Shown here piece by piece: positions 25,140-37,170 of a stretch of 64,000 bases of DNA (position 1 is its first letter; the number at the start of each line of letters is the position of its first letter). This DNA comes from Castor canadensis (taxonomy: Eukaryota; Chordata; Mammalia; Rodentia; Castoridae), in assembly GCF_047511655.1 (NCBI RefSeq), contig NC_133390.1, positions 134,097,583 through 134,161,582 on the forward strand, given 5' to 3'. The notes beneath the pieces are model-generated. The model was not told where the DNA came from. It saw only the letters and a list, made by a program, of their open reading frames with translations, and did no database searches. The position numbers and the translations under genes are program-made.

Positions 25140-26250
25140 TAGTAACTTTTCTTTAGATTATAGAACCCAGGACAGCCAGTGACCTGCAAACAACAGCAGC
25201 ACATGGGTCAGACACGAGATTTGTAGTACCCTGGTGGCTGAGTACCTGCTGTGCTTTTCCACAATGCCCTGTTCAAGCCTTGCCCCAGCAACCACAAGGC
25301 AAGATGGTCTCTGTAGACGACAGCCTCTATCTTCTGTGATTTGTAGCTTTCCTAGTCTTTCTCCTACCCCATCCACCTGTGCTCAAGTCACTGGCTTTTT
25401 TTAATGGTGAGCAGTGAACACAGGTTCATGTGTACAGAACCAGGATGAACAAGGCTGAATAACCATGAGACTGGCTGGGGCATGTCAGGCTAGACCTCAG
25501 GACTTAAGTCTCTGTCTTTCCTGCTGTCTACCAACCAGACTCATTGTCCATTGGGGGATAAAATGGTTGGAAAAAATTTGCTAATTTTGACCATTTTGTT
25601 TTCTTATCACAGAAAGAATACAACTGCTGTGGTGTTAGAAAAGAAAGAACAAACTGATATTTCAGTTCTTTTTTTTGAACAATGGAGAACCTCTATTTAG
25701 CAAAGTAAGAGAGTCAAGGGATCCCAAATCTTATATTAGTATGCTGGAGGACAGTGAGACACAGAAAAGGAGCCGTGTGTCACCAGGAGATGTATGTACT
25801 GTGCTATGAACAACTGACATTCTCTGATATACCAGTTGCTACCAAGACTTTGACTGAATTTCTTATGCCAGGGTTTGGCGCACAATTTTTAGGTCATAGA
25901 GGGGACCAGAAACTAACTGTTGTATTGTTTGGGGACCATATGCTCTCTTTCCAATAACTCAACGCTATCTGTGTATCATGAAAGCAGCCAGAGGCAATGC
26001 AGAAAGAAATAAGAATGATAGTGTTATAATAAACCTTATTTACACAGCAGGCAGTGGCCTGGAAATAGCCCTTGGGTCATAGTTGACAATATCTGACAGT
26101 CAAAACCCCTTAGAGTGCACCCAGCTGGAGACTCTGGGTATGATATAGGCCATACATATGTATATATATGTATATAGGTTTTGGAATAATGTGTTACATA
26201 GAAATAAATAATTAGGGCTTATATATTAAAATCTAGACATACATTCTATA
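25140..26250. other. Intergenic, no gene seen
   Basis: No supported exon. A small TATA/TGTA-rich run occurs at 26150-26180. Nothing else is recognisable. Confidence 0.4.
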
Positions 26251-26254
26251 CTTT

Positions 26255-26592
26255 TTTTCCTTTTTCAGCCATACTGGGGTTTGTACTCAGGTCTTGAGCT
26301 TGTTAGTTAGGTGCTCTAACACTTGAGCCATGTCTACAGCCCTTTTTGCTTTAAGTTATTTTTTAGATAGACTCTCACACTTTTAGCCTAAGGGCTGGCC
26401 TTTGACCGTGATCCTACTGCCTATGCCTCCCACATAGCCAGGATTACAGGAGCACACAAACACCACTCCTGGCTTGTTTGTTGAGATGGAGTCTTGCTAA
26501 CTTTTTTCCCAGGCTGACCTTGAACTGTGATCTTCCTGATCTCCACCTCCCAAGCATTTGGGATTACAGGTGTGAACCACAGCACCTGGGTC
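26255..26592 (-). mobile_element. ID-B1 composite SINE, reversed
   Basis: The reversed ID part has plus-strand 'tactggggtttgtactcagg' and 'cacttgagccatgtctacag'. It is followed by two B1-like segments containing 'caggattacaggagcacaca' and 'gggattacaggtgtgaacca'. The duplicated B1 signature suggests a longer composite form. Confidence 0.85.
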
Positions 26593-26599
26593 TACCCAT

Positions 26600-28570
26600 A
26601 CATTATCAATTTCTGTGTAATGCATTATCCCCAAATTAGATATTAGAGGCTTAAAAACAACCTAAGTAGATGAAGTTCCAGGAGACCTCAGAGTTGCCTG
26701 AGAGAGACAGCAGGGTCCAGCTGAACTAGAGTACTTGGGAACTGGGGAGAGAGCTGTGCATATGCAACATCTGGGGCTGGCATTGGCTGTGGGCATAGGT
26801 ATTGATTATAAACTATGAAAAGGACGGTAACAATATTAAAGGTGGATGGCATCCTGACACAATGGCAAAATTTAAATGAGCAGTTGCTCGTGGATCAGAT
26901 GTTAGGTCTTAAGTTGTGGAAAGTATATGGGGGGTGTTGGTCCCCGTCGTCCCTCCCTTTGTATTGAGTGCATTCAGAGAAATGCAATTAGTACTTTGGC
27001 AATATTAAGCATTAAATTTGAACCCTGAGTCAAGAAGGGGCCTCCTGGACTTTAGGGCCCACAGAGTGGGATAAACTATGCTCCCCTGAATCTCTCCAAG
27101 ATAGTCCTAGGGAGGCAAAAAGCGCTGCCCCAATTGGATTCCAATTCTGTGTCTACACTCCGATCTCACAGCCTGAGGTCCCTGAGCAGATCCAAGGTAT
27201 AACATCAGGTGATATTTCTCTAATAGTCAGAGGAGGGTCGATGATGCTGCAGTAAGAAATAAACCCTCACATCTCAGCTGCTAAACAAAGCTGTTTTGAT
27301 TTGCCTATCTGCGTTCCCCTCCCTGGGCTGACCCACAAGTGCATTTGCTAATTCCGGTGGGGAGAATAGTTTCTAGATTTTGCACTTTGCTGTCACTTCT
27401 GGTGGCAGCTTCAAATCCTGCCTTCACTCTTTCCCCAGGTTTAAAGGATTATCATGCAAGTTCCAAATATACCTGTAGCAGAGATAAGGAAAGGAGTTGC
27501 CACTGCTAGGGAATTCCCAACCTAAGAATACAACTTCCTAGGTACCACGTGTCCTATCATTCTATCAGGGCAATGTAGGGAGGTAGGGAGTACACTAAGT
27601 CCATTTGTGGGCCACCCCACAAATGTAGTCTTCACTGAAGCTGAAGACTAAAGCAGGGTGAAAGAAAGTCCAGGATCAGCTGGTGGCAGAGCTGGGCTGG
27701 CCCTAAATCTCCAAAGACAAGGAGCCCCCTTGCTCCCGATGGTTCTAGAAGAATGAAGGCAAGTTCATCAGTTGCTGGAGGGGTGCCAAGGATCAGTGGC
27801 CTGGACCAGGAAATAGCATTGTCATTCATGGCACAGGACTGAGAGAGTCAGTGAGAGGGTGGGGGCTTGAGCTGCAGCAGCACTGCTGAGGTTCGAATCC
27901 TGTCCTTACCTTCCTGTCTGCACCTCAACTCTCCCTTGGATGCTCCCTTGGCCCTGCTGGTGTAGGAAAAGACAGTGTGTACAAGCTCATGGCTGTGTCC
28001 TGGGCCTCATGGATGTCCTCCTTTGTGGTCAGACCACATGGGCTGCATCTGTGTCTAACTGTGCTCAGAAGAAAGCGACCTAGTGCTGAATGTATGGAGT
28101 TATTTCTATCCCCAGCCTTTGTCTCTATCCCCAATTCCCCCCAGTAGGGGACATATGCCCCTTCTGGGCTTTGCCAAAGCCATTTTAGGCTTGCTGAATC
28201 CACTACCAGCTCCTCTTGTCTTTTTCTATATTACCAGCTGCTCTGCCAGTGGAGCAGGAGAAGCACTCACCTTCTACCTGACCCTCAGATCTCAGGCCAT
28301 GATTCTCAGGCAGAATCTGAGCATGTCCCATGAGCCTGAAGCAGCTACGCCTTCTCCTCACCCGCAATGCTCACATCCTCTCATCCTTTTTGTCTGTCCC
28401 TCTTGTCTCCCACTAGCATGTCTAGAACTTGTATCCTCCTTCCACCTTCTCATTCCAGGGGCAGGTGTGTCTGAGATCTGTCCAGGGATCTCCTCTCCCC
28501 TTACTCATCATCCTCAACTCATCCTGCCTGGGCCTTGTCCCACCATCTTAGACAGCAACTGAATTAGACC
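26600..28570. other. Intergenic between CST9-like exon 1 and CST9L, no gene seen
   Basis: No CST9 exon 2 or 3 was recognised here, nor any repeat I can name. Frames on the two strands overlap and look like chance. Confidence 0.4.
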
Positions 28571-28572
28571 CT

Positions 28573-28749
28573 CCTGACTGGAGGAGGTGGCACCATATGT
28601 TGAATGGAGAGGAAGTTATGGCAGAGGGGAGGCCCACAGGGAGGAGTCTATGGCTCAGGAGATGATTAGGGGCTGGAGCTGTGCCCAGTAGACTCCTAAG
28701 AGACCCAGGCTGGGAAGGGCAAAGGGAGGAGGTATCCAGAGCCGGCACC
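28573..28749 (+). promoter_or_regulatory. Upstream block of CST9L, duplicated at CST9-like exon 1
   Basis: This is the counterpart of 20296-20452, with shared pieces in order ('ctggaggagg', 'catatgttgaa', 'gaggccca', 'ctatggctca', 'ggggctggag') up to the 'ggcaccATG' start. It covers the 5' UTR and proximal upstream DNA. No clear TATA box is seen. The regulatory role is inferred from conservation between the paralogues. Confidence 0.5.
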
Positions 28750-28989
28750 ATGTTGTGTCTGCCTGGGAGGAAGGCTCTGTCATGGGCCACTCTGCTGCTT
28801 CTCTTGGGCTTCCAGCTCCTGCTTATTCCAGCCTGGCATTTCCAAATTGGAAAGGAGGGGAATGAGGAAAATAGCCTGGCTCTTTATTTCCCTGCCACAG
28901 TGGAGTTTGCCTTGCACACATTCAATGAGCAGAGCAAAGATAAATATGCCTACAGACTGGATCACATCCTGAATTCCTCCAGGGAAGAG
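28750..28989 (+). CDS. CST9L: CST9L exon 1
   Basis: Eighty codons with the signal peptide and the helix region (ATVEFALHTFNEQSKDK). The start ATG is in 'ggcaccATG' context with A at -3. The ATG at 28681 upstream in the same frame lacks this context and would spoil the signal peptide. The donor is GAG|GTGAGT, a near-consensus site. Confidence 0.93.
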
Positions 28990-31483
28990 GTGAGTGCCTG
29001 CATCCTCTCCTGTCCTGTCTTCCTGCACCAGCTCCTCCATGAGGGTCCTTGGGTGAGTGGGTTCTTGGCATGGGGTTTTGGTTCATCAGACATAGTCCAT
29101 ATTCCATTCAAATACAATGTAATCTACTCAGTTTCAGTTTTTTATGAAGGATTTAAGCCAAAATATTTTTAAATGGAGTCAATTTGTCTGCTAAGTACTG
29201 TATATATTACTCCATCTTCATGATTTTCAGTTGTTTACCTGACAAATAACTTCAAAATGAGGACAACAAAGGAAATAGAGCCAGTGGATAAACCAAAGAG
29301 CCAACAGTGTATGCCTATAGCAATAGCAACAAATTGAGAAGTATTTCAAAGACATAATATGAAAAGAGATGTGAAAGAAAGCAGAGAGAGAGAGAAGGGA
29401 GGGGGACAGTGAGGATTCAATGATCAATTGACCCCACGTTCAGTCCCAAGATCTGTCAGACTATGTGCCTCTTTTCCTGTTCTCACCTGCTCTGGATTCC
29501 TGGGTGATCCCCCTTAGTGCACTGATGGTCTTTTCCACAGACCATCACCTTAATCCTAAAATATTTCCCTTTACTGGAATTCCTACAGAATGTCCTCAGG
29601 AACAGTGTTCAAGTCCCAATGATGCACTTCTGCTCTTGGTTGAGGGCAGCTGTTGTTCTCCTTCAGCACAAAAAAACCCTTATAAGGGCAGAGGAACCCA
29701 ACTCCTCACAGAGCTGTGACCATTTTGAGCTCGTGTGTTGCCTTCTGCCTGGTCCTTCTCACATTCTCTCAGTCTGGGGCCTTACCTGAGGGGTTTCTAA
29801 CAACTGCTAGAAATAGTTGGTGATTTGGGGGCAAAGGGATGGGAGAATATGGAAGGAATGAAGTAGAAGTGAGTGAGAAGAAGTGGAAGAAAACTGCAGA
29901 GTACAGAGTACACTGTGCAGTAGGTATAGATGTGTAAATGTTGGCTGTGCTGCTCCATTCCTGGGTGTCTGTGTATAAGTGATGGTACTGATGGTGATTT
30001 TCTTGCTGTAACTCAGGTGAAAGCATTGTCAACACGACATAGATGAGACCCCACTTCAGGGTTGAGGTTATCCAGCAAAAATGCAGTCAGCCATCACCCT
30101 CCCAGCATATGGCATGTGTCCTCTGGGATTACAGCTGTGGGTTCACACAGATACCTGCTGAGAGCAAAGCTGGGCTACACTGGGACTTAGAGGGCTAGAG
30201 ATGGGTGACATACTAATAGCACATATATCAGCCTGTGTCTCCCCTCAGCCTCTATGGGGCCACTTGCTCTTTGGTCTCCTAACTGGAGAGGATCCCCTTG
30301 GCTTTCATCAGTCCACTGGGGAGCTCCTACAGGAAAGACAAAGTCTGGGTCTTTCCCTACACTGAGTACCAGTACCCAATTACTAAAGAGCATCCAAAAG
30401 GCATCCACTTTCACCTCTGTTTGTACAGCTTGATTACCACGATATGGTGTTTTCCATGAAACTGAAGCTGCGCAAAACTACTTGTGGAAAACATGATGAA
30501 GACATTGATAACTGCCCCTTTCAAGATGGCCCAGCACTGAACAATGTAAGGCAAGAGGCCAGCCTCCTTCTTTCTCATAGCTGTGGGTATTGCATGGGGG
30601 CAGCTGATAAAGCCATGCTTCTGGACCTGAAGAGGGCTCCAAGGCAGGCTCCACCACACTCCACCAGGCTCCCCTGTTTCAGCAGGCAGCCCAGACTCCA
30701 CTTACAGAGCCTTGGCCAACCTGGGGGTTTTCCCACTTCTGCTGACTCACACCATTGCACCTTCCAGATCCCTGGTCCCCATTGCCTTCAGACTTCTTGT
30801 ATCCCCCTGCTCCTGGTGTCCTGGGCCATAGTAGAGAACATTCCTGGTCTGGTCTTCATCTCCATCCACTCCCACCATCAGGAGGAGCCTGGTGGGGGTC
30901 CGACACATTATCCTCAGTGGGCCAATCTCGGTACCCCCTAATTTCTGTAGAGACTGAGGGGAAGATGCTGAGGAGAGGTCCCCACCCACTTTGTGATTCT
31001 CAACAGGGACAATGTGTCATCTGACCTCTTTCTAGGATAAACTAATGGCATAACTCTTGTATAAATCTGAGAGCAGCAAACCAGAACAAAGTGCTCTTGC
31101 TGCTCCCAGATGCAAGAATTCTACCAGAACTGCCTCCAAATTCCCCCTGAAGGGCTGTGGCCAGGGTGAGTGGCACACACAGGTGTACTGGGTTCACGAA
31201 GGAGCATGACTCACATTGAATGTCTGAAACAGTTCAGGGGTATGGCTAGGAATCATACCTGAGGGCCAGAACTATGTCCCCAGGTTCCTGACCCCAGGAA
31301 TGGGCAAGGTTGAAGTAGGCACTGTGCTCACATGGTGAGCCATGGATTCTTGAATTTCTCTCACCCACTGTCCTTTCTGCAATTTTCCCCCAGACCATCA
31401 CCTGCTCCTTCATAGTCAGCACCCAGCCCTGGGATACAAAGTTCAAACTCCTGTACCGGACCTGCTCCAAGGGGGTCCCCTGA
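28750..31483 (+). CDS. CST9L: Cystatin-9-like (CST9L), complete 3-exon gene
   Basis: The gene joins 28750-28989, 30429-30545 and 31394-31483 into 148 codons plus stop, close to the 147 aa of human CST9L as I recall it. Residues 1-28 are a signal peptide (core LLLLLGFQLLLIP), so the product is secreted. The block TVEFALHTFNEQSKDKYAYR matches the family. Cysteines 99, 109, 123 and 143 have the exact 10-14-20 spacing of the two type 2 cystatin disulphides. Pro131-Trp132 is the second hairpin loop. The QxVxG loop is replaced by NSSREE-LDYHD, and no N-terminal Gly is evident, so papain-type protease inhibition is doubtful. N75-S-S is a possible glycosylation site. All junctions are GT/AG and phase 0. 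Relatives are expressed mainly in testis; a role in reproduction is family inference. Confidence 0.93.
30429..30545 (+). CDS. CST9L: CST9L exon 2
   Basis: Thirty-nine codons follow a pyrimidine-rich acceptor (tttgtacag|CTT) and end at AAT|GTAAGG. The exon carries MVFSMKLKLRKTTC and DIDNCPFQ with the first disulphide pair, Cys99 and Cys109. The frame stays open through the intron to 30941, which bears on a possible intron-retained form. Confidence 0.93.
31394..31483 (+). CDS. CST9L: CST9L exon 3
   Basis: Twenty-nine codons plus TGA follow the acceptor 'ttttcccccag|ACC'. The exon holds Cys123, the STQPW loop and Cys143 (YRTCSKGVP end), as in all type 2 cystatins. Confidence 0.93.
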   Translation, partial: TITCSFIVSTQPWDTKFKLLYRTCSKGVP

Positions 31484-31663
31484 TTCGGGTCCACCTGAAG
31501 ACCTGGCCAAAGGCTGCTCCTTCCTCTATGGACACAGGTGCTCCCTCAGGGCTCCACAGCAGCAGAGCTGCTTCCTTCCTGCTTGTTCGCTATTTCCCAA
31601 GTGTTTGGGTTTGTACCTGGGCTTAAAATTCTTCCTTGTCCAAGTTCATTACACAGAATCATT

Positions 31664-31669
31664 ATTAAA
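31664..31669 (+). promoter_or_regulatory. Candidate CST9L polyadenylation signal (ATTAAA)
   Basis: ATTAAA, the commonest variant of AATAAA, occurs 181 nt after the CST9L stop. It is the first reasonable signal there. Not proven. Confidence 0.4.
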
Positions 31670-31900
31670 AATGAGCATTTTAAGAAGCTTTCTGTGCTGT
31701 GCTTGTGGAGGGAAGGCAAAGAGACTGAGGGACTTACTCTCAGTATTGTAGTCTGATGAGCTTTCTGGGAACAGACCTTCTTCCTCCTTGGGCCTCCTGA
31801 GCTGCTCCAAGTGACACCGTTCAGGTGCACCACAGGCCAGAGGTAAAAATAACTGTTACCTCTCTGGGTACCACATGTGCCAGATGAGCCCAGTGAAGGC

Positions 31901-31903
<3 letters not shown>

Positions 31904-31931
<28 letters not shown>
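31904..31931. repeat. (AT)n microsatellite
   Basis: About fourteen AT units, read directly. Confidence 0.95.
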
Positions 31932-31939
31932 CCTCAAAA

Positions 31940-33800
31940 CCCCTGTGGAATTTTTAACAATCATCAGGGACTCATGCACACTAAAGTGTGAGATGCACTG
32001 TTTCCAGCAGCTTATAACACTGTGCCCAAGTGCATTAGACCAGGGTTCAGTATGTGTTTTCTGTAAAAATGTAAAGAGGAACTGTGTGGTATTTGTGAAG
32101 CTCCACAGGGTGTCCCTCCCATATCCCTAAGCCTGACCTCCTATGTTGAAGGCAGTTGCAACCATATGTCATCAAGAGTGACTGTGGTCCATAAAGACGT
32201 TAGTGATGTACCAGGCAGGGGACTGGGCTGGCCTGGGACACAGTTGCCAACTCCTGACACCAGAACCCTCTGGGTACACCTGGGGCTCCTGCCTGATTTC
32301 CCACCTGTTGCCAGCTCCCACCAGTCTCTTGTAACATTCCCATCTCAGCCCATGCTTTCTCTGAGCAAGTGCATCTCCATCAGCAGAGCAGGTGCACTGT
32401 GCAGGTGTGGAAAAGTCAAGGCTAAGGGCCATGCTCCATCATCAGGATGAAGGCAGGGATGACCCAGTCTCCCCATCTCCAGGGCATCTGATTCAGATGT
32501 GACTCCCCCATGGGTTCTCAGAGCTTCCCCAGGACAACCACCCCCCTTGGCTCCTAGTGTGACCCATGGATGACAGACAACAGTGATCTCCGCCCTTCTC
32601 TGACTGCTTTTCTCACTGTGTCTTCTGGAATCCAGCATGGCTCCCAAGAGAAGTTTTCATGGGATTCAGACTTCTGTGATGTCCTGACTAAATTTCCTAA
32701 GCAAACAGATCATTTTCTCTTGAACCCAGGGGCCAAGAGATTCTTTTCTCTTGGAGCCCACATACAGGCCTCTAAGGTTCTGTTTCACGGTTAGGCATAC
32801 CAGTGCCTGCCTTACTCTGATTACTCCTGTGGGTCTTTGGCAGTTTTCTGCACTCAGAGACAGACATGTCCACAATGTGCAGGGCACTGGTGGGTCACAC
32901 AGTAATCCAGTGTCTTCATTCTTGCATGCCCTGGCCTTTCAGAAAGTGGGTCTAACACTGAGGGTCCTGTTCCTTTGAGGAGATTCCTCTTCTTTCCATT
33001 AGTACATGCTCCTGGAGTTGTCCAGCTGCTCAATTACCCTCCTTCGGGAATCTGTGTAGTGAAGAACCAGAGAGTCAGACTCATAGATATGGAGTGTAGC
33101 CATGAGGTAGGCACCTGGGCAAATGCCATTCAGAGAATAGGGCCAGAGCCATGCTGGGAACACCTGCTCAGCAGTAGCCAGTGCCCCAACCCCAGGAAGG
33201 AGAAAAGCACAGACTGCAGCATAGGGTCATGAGCTTCCTCATTCTCCAGAAATGTGAGTTCTTATCCCACTCTGCTATCTCCTACCTCTTAACTTCTCTC
33301 TCAGGGTCATTTATGTGGATGTGACAACCTTTACTTACATGGTTGTGGCTGAAGTTAAATGAAGCAGGAGAAGAAAATAGTAAATCTAATTAGTTCTAAA
33401 TTGCTTGGCACATACACTCCTTTATTTTGCACTATCACCATTTCTCCATTTGCTGGAGGACATTCAGACATGTTCTTTGACTTTCCCATATGGCACATCT
33501 CAGGAAACATAACACATAGGACTGAGCACAAGAATGAGATCTTTGCAGACTCACCACATCTCTCTCCTTGAGAAGAGGGTAGGTGGCAGGGAGCCTGGGA
33601 AGGAGAAGGGACTCTCAAGGTGCATGCCCAAGGACTTCCTCCCAGCTGTCAGTAGTCCAAGCCTTCTGTGTAGCCTCAGGGTGAGTCCTATTCATTCTGA
33701 ATCTCCTCTTTAAGACTCAGATTTCCCTCTCCCCCCATACATGCTATGAGGTTGGAAATCTCACTCCTCCCTGGCCCTTGTGGAGCGTAGGAAAAGAAAG
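31940..33800. other. Downstream of CST9L, no gene seen
   Basis: Overlapping frames on both strands, none with cystatin or other family features. A partial MIR-like phrase occurs around 33255-33360 but is too weak to call. Confidence 0.4.
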
Positions 33801-33807
33801 GTCTTAG

Positions 33808-34128
33808 TTCATTTGTTGTGTTAACAGAAGGCCAAAGACTGGGTATTTATAAGGAACAGAAACTTCTTAGTTATAAAGGCTGTAAGGTCAAGTCACTGGA
33901 ATCTATGAAGGCCTTCTTGCTATGTCCTCATGTGGCAGAAGACAGAAAAGCAATGATAGGAGAATGATGCAAAAATCCTCTTTTATGAGGGCCTGGATGC
34001 TCCACCCCAAGGAGGAAAACTTCAAGGTCTAATGGCACCCATTCTTCATACCATCATGCTGACAAAACCTGAATTTTCAAGGGCACACATTCAAGCCCTA
34101 TTAGGAATATCCCCCGCTTATAATTAGA
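33808..34128 (-). mobile_element. MaLR LTR remnant, reversed
   Basis: The plus strand reads 'ccaaagactgggtatttata', 'aaggctgtaaggtcaagtca' and a late 'aaccccc-like' gap, then 'cattcaagccctattaggaa'. This follows the reversed MST/MLT1 order with much divergence. Confidence 0.5.
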
Positions 34129-34134
34129 GGTTTT

Positions 34135-34880
34135 TTTAAAAGTATCTTTAAATTTTTATTCATACATAATATACATATTGATAGGGCACAGTTTAACACC
34201 TCAATGCATGTAAACAATGTATAATGATCAGATCAAGGTGATTGGCATGTTCTTCTCCTCAACTATTTGTTATTTGTGTTGAGAACATTCAAAGTTTTCT
34301 CTACTAGCTATGTTGAAATAGGCAATTGTTACCATGCTGTGCTATAATACACTAGATGTTATGCTTCCTATGCAGCTGCACCCTTGTACCTCTTAACTAT
34401 CATCTCTCTATGCCCCCCATCCACTCTTCTCAGCCTCTGGAAAACACTTTTACACTCTCTACATCTATGAGATCAACTTAGCTTACATTTGTGAGAACAA
34501 GTGGTATTTGTCTTTCCATGCCTGACTTATCTCACCTAATGTGTGTTCCAACTTCAACCATTTTGCTGCAAATGACAGGATTACATTCTTTTTCATGGCC
34601 AAATAGTATTCCATTGTGTGTGTAGGGGTGTGTGTGTGTATCCATTCATTCATCAGTGGACACTAGGTTGATTCTTGACCTTAACTGTGGTGAATAGTAT
34701 GGGAGTGCAGGTATTTCTTAGACGTATGGAGTCACACACACACAAACCATACTTACACAGTAATGGAATTTCTGTAGTTCTCGTTCTAATATTTTGAGGA
34801 GGCTTCACCCTATTTTCCATGTCTATACAAATTTGCATTCTCATGCAAGATGGATTTTTTACTCCATCCTCTTCTTTTGC
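34135..34880 (-). mobile_element. L1 3'-end fragment, reversed
   Basis: The plus strand has reversed L1 3'-terminal phrases: 'tcatggccaaatagtattcc', 'attgtgtgtgtag', 'catcagtggacactaggttg' and 'accttaactgtggtgaatag'. It is an old, truncated and non-coding L1M-type piece, with a GT-rich run inside at 34616-34640. Confidence 0.8.
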
Positions 34881-34889
34881 CTTTACTAT

Positions 34890-36550
34890 TCATGAGCTAA
34901 GGAAAAAAGAATAACACAATGGCAAAGCCAATATTTTTGTTATGCATGCTGTCATTTAAACAACAAGATCTCACAGGGGAGGGGGACTCTGCCTCACACT
35001 GGCAGTATCTGTCCTGGTTGATGGAGGCTGACAAGACCTTGATGGAAGCAGAGCCAGCACTGAAGTTTCTCAGGTGCTGCTGTGTCCACACAACCTAGTT
35101 CCCTCCATATCCGCATTACAAAACTGGTCAATAAAACTCAAACATTTTTTGAGTCAATAGAACTGTCTTGATTCTAGTCCTCATCTGACCCTGCCTTATG
35201 GAGGCCACTGACCAAGTGATCTAGAAGAGTTAAACTGAATCAAAGCTCTGTGAATTCTAACTCAACTGATTTTGGGTACAGGCAGGAAGGTTTGGTTGGA
35301 CCCAAGCCAAGACCACAGGTGTAATGGGTAGGATGAAAATGACCAACCAAGAGTGAGCAAATACCTCAGGTCCCTCTACATGTTTGACCACACTTCCAGG
35401 GCTCAGCAAAGAGAGCCCTGCTCTTGGAGTCAGGTAGGGCTGGCCAGCTTTTGCTAGGGAGCCACTGAGAGCCAGTTCCTAGAAGCATGTGTTGTGTTGC
35501 ACACTCACAGTCCTTGGGATTTGAAGGGCAGATAGGAGCAGAAAAGGTCCAGCTCACTGGTATTGTAAGTAGCAGCATAGCATAGGGGGAAAGAATATGA
35601 TAAGAACTACTCTGGCAGTGTCCCCAGAACTCCATGAGCATGAAGGGGGTAGGAAGGAGGCTCAGGTAGGGCAGATTACAGAAGAGCACCACTTCACTTG
35701 TCTTCCCCAGCTGCTGGCTGAGGTGAAGGAGGCACAAATGAAGTGTGTCCACTGCCTGATGTCCCACAGGCAAGCACCAGGTGACCCCAGTCTGCCTCTC
35801 ACAATGGACCTGGGCTCCACTGTTAGGTTGAGACCTCCAAAAGCCAAACTTGAGACAAAAATTCAAATGCAAGTGCCCTTTTTATAGATGACCACAGAAA
35901 ACATCAGAAGGGCAGAAGTCACATGTGTGAGTGAGCAGGGGAGCAATGTGGGAACCATGGCTTAGTTTTGCTGAGCATACTCAGACCCTGGGCCAAACAC
36001 CCTGAGAATTACCTCCTAAAGGTCTGAAAGCTGGAGTGTTCATCCTTCAGCCTCTATCATTGGCTGAGGGTGCTTCCCAGGGGCACACACCCCCTGGCAC
36101 ATCAGTCCATCCCTCCTTGGCAGGGAAAGGTCTCAGGCACAAAGGCTCAGATGGTGGCAGTTGGCCCTGCCTGAGAAGAGCCCTTGAGGAGAGCTGTTGC
36201 TCAGGTGGCCTCTGAGCTTCACCTTCTTTCTTTCCAGTGTCTAAGTAGAACCTGACCCTACTATTGCTGGCCTTTCCCTGACTGCTCTCCTCTGCACACC
36301 AATGTCTGGGTGTGACAGTGTCTCTTTCCAGTCCTGTTGTGCTTGATCCTCACTTCTGCATCCCCTCCACACCTGTATACCCGACTGGGTTCAGACCTAT
36401 ACATGTGCACATATACAATATACAAGCATGCATGAATACATTACAGTGTTTTCCAGAATGGCCTCATCCAAATCTCATCTCCTTGTCCTTGTGCCCTTAC
36501 AAAGCCCCTTCCACATTGAGCCAAAGCTGATCTAACAACATGAGGAAGAG
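34890..36550. other. Between L1 and MLT1 fragments, no gene seen
   Basis: The 168-codon minus frame (35366-35872) overlaps a 96-codon plus frame and shows no domain, signal or splice pattern. I treat both as chance. Confidence 0.4.
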
Positions 36551-36559
36551 ACTACAGTG

Positions 36560-36948
36560 TATGATGTCTCAAGTTGGGTCACCATGTTTATTGTGGCTTC
36601 CATCTTGGTCTCTTGGAACACTGTCTGGAGGAAGCCAGTTGCCATACCAAACTTCCTGTAGCCTTGTGGATAGGCCCACATGGGGAAGAAAAGAACACTC
36701 TGGTCAATAGCCACTACCAACCTTCAGCCATGTGAGTGAGACACCTCAGAAGCAGATCTCTAGTCAAACAAACCTTCAGATCATGCCGAACAGCCGAGTC
36801 TGAATGCATGTCTGAGAGATGAATTCAAGACCCACCCAGCTAAGCCACTCCCAGATTCCTATCTCACAGATACTACAAGAAATATAAATTACTTGAGACA
36901 CAAAGTTGCTAGGTGATTTGTCATACAGTAGTAGATAACTGATACATC
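36560..36948 (+). mobile_element. MLT1-type MaLR LTR
   Basis: MLT1 landmarks occur in order: 'ggaggaagccagttgccata', 'cttcagccatgtgagtgaga', 'cacccagctaagccactccc', 'agattcctatctcacagata' and the terminal 'gtagataactgataca'. Confidence 0.85.
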
Positions 36949-37093
36949 AATTATCAGTGTGTGTGATAACTGGACACAAACACACACACACAGCTTACTC
37001 TCTAAGTACCATTACTCTTGTACTTATTCTGCCTCAATTCAAAATTGTTCCAAATTTCCTTCCTTCAGATTGAACCTGAAGTGTCTGGGTTGG

Positions 37094-37170
37094 ACATGTA
37101 GCTCAGTGGTAGAGCACTTGCCTAGCATGCTCAAGGTCCTGGGTTCTGTCACAAGCATCACCAAAGGAAA
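37094..37170 (+). mobile_element. ID-like SINE (tRNA-derived)
   Basis: It reads 'tggacatgtagctcagtggt', 'agagcacttgcctagcatgc' and 'gtcctgggttctgtcacaag', matching the ID body with A and B boxes. The short A-rich tail and lack of tRNA folding features argue against a real tRNA gene. Confidence 0.85.

Noticed and set aside
28083-28562. 159-codon plus frame upstream of CST9L
   Set aside because: It is rich in Ser, Pro and Leu from CT-rich DNA, has no motif, and lies in the flank of CST9L with no counterpart at the CST9-like paralogue.
35366-35887. 168-codon minus frame and overlapping 96-codon plus frame
   Set aside because: The two strands are open over the same DNA, there is no splice or signal pattern, and no family resemblance.
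37094-37166. tRNA gene
   Set aside because: It has A- and B-box-like words but is the ID SINE body with an A-rich tail, and I could not fold a proper cloverleaf.
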